A stretch of DNA of 64,000 nucleotides. Origin: Sympetrum striolatum (taxonomy: Eukaryota; Arthropoda; Insecta; Odonata; Libellulidae). Below the pieces are notes generated by a model. It was not told where the DNA came from. It searched no databases and saw only the letters and a program-made list of their open reading frames with translations. The stretch's first letter is position 1. Each line of letters opens with the position of its first letter. Both the position numbers and the translations under genes were made by a program. The stretch spans positions 43,495,393-43,559,392 of the forward strand of contig OX388350.1 of NCBI GenBank assembly GCA_947579665.1, read 5' to 3'. Positions 57,501-63,500 of the stretch are shown in pieces.

Positions 57501-60500
57501 TGCATGATACAATTTATCTGAATATTAGCAATCCCATAAAACCAAAACATCGAAATACAAATACTGATTCAAATTTATGAATCAATCATATAATTTAGCA
57601 GTCAAGTATGCTGCATCTTCTGTGGTTTATGGTAATAATCTTTTAACCTAAAGAAGAGAAGTGGTTATTGGGAGTAACAAGGACTGAATTCCAACAATGA
57701 ACCAAAATATTTTAGTTGCCTAACACTAACACTATTTCGAATTTTGCCTGATTAATGTAAAAAATGCACGTAAGTGCCAGGAAAAGTATATTTTACATAA
57801 ATTATTACGAATGTACTGAAATATTTCAACATTATTTACAGAGAAGACACATTAGATTTACTGTCTTAAATTTTAATATTTTATATTTACCTTACAAAGA
57901 CACTGGCCTGTTGTAGAATCTGGGAATCTGCTCAAACTTCCAAGTTGATTACAATGCTCTAAAATATTAATTCCATTATATCAATGCATATAATTTCTTG
58001 AATACATATAGGTGTTAACAATACCATATACTTGCATAGTATTTCCCCTAGTATAAGACACACTTTGTCTAGAAAAATTTCTCAATAAAAAGGTATCTAT
58101 TTATGATGGTAGTAGATGTTTTTAACTATTTATTTTGTTTCTATGCTCACAGTTTTTAATTAGGTTTTTACAGCACATTAACTCCAATTACAAATAGTTT
58201 CTGCAATTTTTGTTTTTGCTTCAGTTAATTTAGACTACGTTCTGCCAATAAATGGCTAAATAAATTTCAATTTTACTTAATATAATTACTTTTCTCCAAT
58301 TTCAGACACTGAAATTAATCCTTTTACCCCTACATATTTGTTTTTTAACGTTTGATCTTTAGTTGCTTATTGCAGTGAAAGGGTCAACATGCATTATATA
58401 CAGTGGAGTGACTTATACCTGGGAAAATATGATTAATACAACAGTTTTAATAAATGATACTACCTTAAGTTTGAGGAGATAAATTGATTTCATCGATTGA
58501 ATGCTACTATGCTATGAGTGGTCATTTCTGCTATTAAACCAAAATTTTGATACACTAAGAATAATATTTGTAATACAATAGCAATAGATAGACAGGACAA
58601 GACAAGTTAATATGGATAACATTGATTGATTTTTTCCCTTTCATATAATGAAAGCATAAAATAGTTTTGAAGACAAACTATAGCAGATTTCAATAACTAA
58701 CAAACACAAACCACCATAAAGAGAAAATATCAATTTAGAAAAAATTATCACATACTGGGTTTTAAATTATAATTAGGTAAAACATTCAAATCAATAGAAC
58801 TTAATCGGTAGACAGAAACTGTTTAAACCTATATAAGGATGATAAGCATATAGAAAATATTCCAAAACTAATTTAATGTTTGCATTTTTCACTAACCTTC
58901 AATGCGTACACAGCTACTTCCTGGAATTGTTGGATTGCCTTCATAGCCATCTTCGCAGTATTCGCAACGCCTTCCTCTGTACCCTTGTGGACAGTTACAT
59001 GTAGGCTGCCCATCAGAATCCAATATACATGTTCTTCCGAATCTATAAAATTAAATCAGAGAAAATTTTCTCATTCATTATTAAGAAAATACTGCTTCAA
59101 ATAAGTTTTTATGATATTTAAGACACTTTGCTCATTAAAAAAGGAAGTGCTTATCATGGATTATAGTCAATAATACAGGCAGGCCTCATATTTTGCAAGG
59201 GTTATGTTTCTAAATGTTTCATGAACTAAAAGATAAATCATTAATGATACGTAATTAAAGTAATTGGAAATTCTAGGTTCCAAGAAATTCTCTAAAAAAG
59301 GTCTACATGTATTTTCCTTCATTTGACATGATAAATTATGTGAAAATAGTAAATTAAAATGAATCTCGACAGTTTTACTTAGGATTGGCTGTTTTACCAT
59401 AGAATGTATGTATGATCATAAAGATTGAACATAATTTTAATAAAATGTGAAGTTTTTATTTCTTACTGGTTTGAAGGACTGGTCAGAGGACAGGGGCAAA
59501 TCTGGCATGGTTTTCCACGTGCTGGATCTCCATAATATCCTGGCTGACAAGTTTCTTCATAAATACAGTTTCCAAGCCAGGGTCCACTCTTGACACGATG
59601 GTATCCAGCAGCACATCTCTGAGGAAACAATTTGTACTCATTACAAGCAAGAATATTCTTGAAAAATAGATACATGATTATTTAACAGGCGATCCTTACT
59701 TCACATGACAGACCATGGTAACCAGCAGGGCATCTGCATTCCTCTACATACGTTGCTGCTCCTAATCCAATGTTAGCAGCATCAGCTGTGTCCATTTTAA
59801 TGTTTGAAATGGTTGTTTCCAGGAGATTTCCATCATCATACATAGCTCTATCAAAAGATGAGGAATATATAAAATGAATAGATTTGAAAGTAGGTATGTC
59901 GAATGTTTGCTGCAAATTTTAAGCAACTAATTCATATGGTCACACATCTCTCAATGAGTTAATTTTATTTAAACAAATTGATTTTAAGAGTTTAAGTAAT
60001 AAAATCAATCTATTAGTAAATTTTGGGACTGTTTAAAATATTTTCTAATCAGGTATTAATATTTTAATGAACAGAAACCTTATCAGTAGATAGTCAATAT
60101 TGGCCAGAGTCATCATGATTTCTTCACGAGAAGCTAATTCTCCAATCGGTCTTCCCGTTTCACCTCCTCGACGAACATAGCCGTTCTTGTACCATTCTCC
60201 ATAAAAGAATCGCACTGATACATCAGTATTCCTTTCTGGAATTACCCTCACTCCAGGATGAACAAGAATGTAGCCATTTCCCTAAGGATAAACAATTTTT
60301 GGCATAAAAATGTAGCTGAACCCTAATATTTCCAGTTTATTTAGGTAGAAGAATGCTTTCCATTTTATATTTATTGAATATATTTTTAAAATTTAGGAAA
60401 TAAACATTTATGGGTATAAACTTACACTCAGAATGACATCAGGGGCGTCCAGGTATCTGCCACGTCCTTCAGAGCGAACGGTATATTTGAGATAGCCACC

Positions 60501-63500
60501 ATATGACTTCAGCAAATTTCCATGATAACTCTCTGGCATTGAGAAGTATGGGATCACATTATTCTCCAAGATGGTTCTTTCATTAGGTTCAGAATGATAC
60601 ACCTGCAAAAAAATAAACAGAAATATTGATGGTTTCAACTTCAGTTTACATAAGAAAAGGATCAATTAATTGCAGAATGAAATCATAAAAGTAATTAATG
60701 AAAATTATAATAAAATTACTAACATTAGTGTGACTATGTTAAATATAAATGCAAACAATATATATGCTAATTTGAAGACACTGTCAATAACATTTTATAA
60801 CTATATTTCTGATAATAACAAATATATTGAGTATAAGGAAAATAATATACAGAAAAAAATGACCAATTGCTATGAATGAATTCAAGTCATGTAAGTGAGG
60901 TTAGAAAGAGAGCAAAGATATTGTTACAAGGAAAATATTGTAAAATTGTGTAATTGAAAGTCTATACTACATATATAGTTAATTATACTTACTTTAAGAA
61001 CCATCTCATGAGTCTTTCTTTGATTTAGGAGGACTCTGTTTTATTTTTTGTTTACATGTATTACAAATAAACATCGTTGTACAAATATTATATTACATTC
61101 AAGAGTGTATATCATGATAGTATTACCCATAGTCAGCAAGTTACCATTTGTACATCTACAACTTATAACATAGGACTAAATTAACAGGTACAGCCAAAAT
61201 AGCATTTCTTATGATTTCAGCAACTAATTCGTGCTACAAAGTTGGCCTCAACTTAAATTTAGCAAATGCATTTTCTAATGTACTGGTAGGGCAGTTATGA
61301 TTGCTAGGAATTTTAAACATAGTGTATCTGTAAACTTTTTTTAATTAAAGTAATGGTTAAATATGTAAAAATGAGAATCCGAGGATTCATTCACAGATTT
61401 ACAAAATAAAATGTAAATTTGATTTTAAATTTCAGATGAATTTAAAAATATAGCTCTTAAAATTGTTACCATAAATCCATTGGAAGAAATTGCTCGTATG
61501 TCAGGAAGGCCAAGTAGAGAAGGTAGATTTTGCACAATGGTTGCTCTTCCAGATGGGTCTACTTGCACTCCAGTTAAACTGTAGACATTTATTGGAGGAG
61601 GTAACTGAAAAGAGGATAAAATATCAATAAATAGTGAGAATCACAAGAAAAATGATGAAAAAGAATAAGTATAAAAAATATGTAAAATAGCATAAGTATT
61701 TTTTTGAGGGATGACTCATTTAAAAAAAATCTGATGTGGCCAACACATGACTTTATCCATATTTATTGAAAACAGAAGCCTATGCTGGTAATATATAAAT
61801 AACTTCAAAGCGATAAGTGTTACAGGAAAATGTTTCATACAAAAGTTGTAGTAAAATACATTATCTATAACTTTGGTACATAATTGTATACACCTACATT
61901 GCATTTTGACAGAGATATGTATGAAAAACTTCCATTTCAGGATAAACAACAACTTCCGGTTAACCATTATTGAAGAATAACTCCTAAACAATCAGTGTTA
62001 CAAAAAAATGTATCATACAAAAGTTGTAGTAAAGTACATTATCTATAACTTTTGTAAAGAGTCGTAATTACATTCTGACAGAGATATTTAAGAAACAAAA
62101 TTTTGTTCCGGATAAACCGCAACTTACAGTTAAGCAATATTCATCAAAAACTAATCAACTCTTGGCATTGTTAGGAAAATACTAAATGTGAATTTTGGAA
62201 ATGATCGGATAATTACTTTTTAGATAGAGCGCACACAAACTTTTTTACCACAGACAGACACACAGACACGCAGACAGACATGTTCTGGAAAATAGCGAAA
62301 ACGAACTCTATGGGCCCCAAAACATCTATTTCTGTTGAAATCTGGAGGTCAAATTTTTTTGCGAATACAATACTTTCTCTATACTACATATAGGGAGAAA
62401 GTAAAAAGCATTATTACCCATTATGGTATTTAATGGGTGGTGGAATAACTTTTTGGTATTTGGACCACTTATGCTTTTGATGAATGCAATTTTTATAGGG
62501 GTCAAGAGAATTTCTCAATTCCACTCAGTTATTTTCAAGATATCTTTCGATTATACCAAAAGTAATTTTAATTTGAGATGGATTTGGATGAAAAAGTGGA
62601 AGTGGTTGATATTTGATTTCCTCGAAATTGCGATCATTTTGAATAGGGAACAATAATCCTTCGTCCACAAGAAAATTTAGGTACTTAAAATGGATTAAAC
62701 ATGCTGAGGGAATTAAAAAAAGCCAATCATCACTTTATGTAAATAAAATGATACGGTGAAATAGTAAAAATGTCTGTTGATACCTGATGAACATAGAGAT
62801 TTGCACTGCTACATTCAGATGCAACTCCAAAACAGAAGCAAGCAATGCATTCCTGCCTAGGTGGAGGCAAAGCATTGAAGTGTGCCACTGCACAAGTAGT
62901 GGGTGCCGTTTTGACCACCAAGATGGTGTCAGGCACTGCAAATACAGAGCCACCACGAACCATCACTGCCTCGCATGAGTATGCACCTTGGTCTCTTTCC
63001 TCAGCCTGTAAATTGGTTTAAAAAAATGATAAGCGCAATTAATAAAATCACATGACATTGAGCTTATAAAACCTCATTCAAACATGTACTGCTTGCAAGG
63101 AAAATTATGAGAAAAATCTCTGTTTTGCAATAAGAAAATACAAAGCTTTAAGACAAATAGATTCCATTCTGTGTACATATTTTCCTTCTCATTTAAAGCT
63201 TCAAGCAATGCAAACCATGATCAAGTGGTGGTATTCTGCTAAGAATCTTAAAAACAGATAGAAAAATGGAATGAAAAAGAGTAGTAACCAGACTCATCAA
63301 AGCTAACTGATAATATTAATTGAAATTTTTCATAAACAAGCAGTATATTAGATCAATGCTTCATTTTGACTTGATGAGAATAAAATTATATGTTACAGAA
63401 ATGTTGTAGAAGAAGCAAAAAACAATGACTTGGCTGGGAGTCAAACCCAGGTCTTCCAATTTCTAGGCAGGTGTTCTAACCACTGAACTACTGAGTCATC

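Noticed and set aside
62423..62656. 77-codon plus-strand frame rich in Trp and Phe
   Set aside because: No recognisable domain, no splice or promoter context, and it is next to a dispersed repeat; treated as chance.
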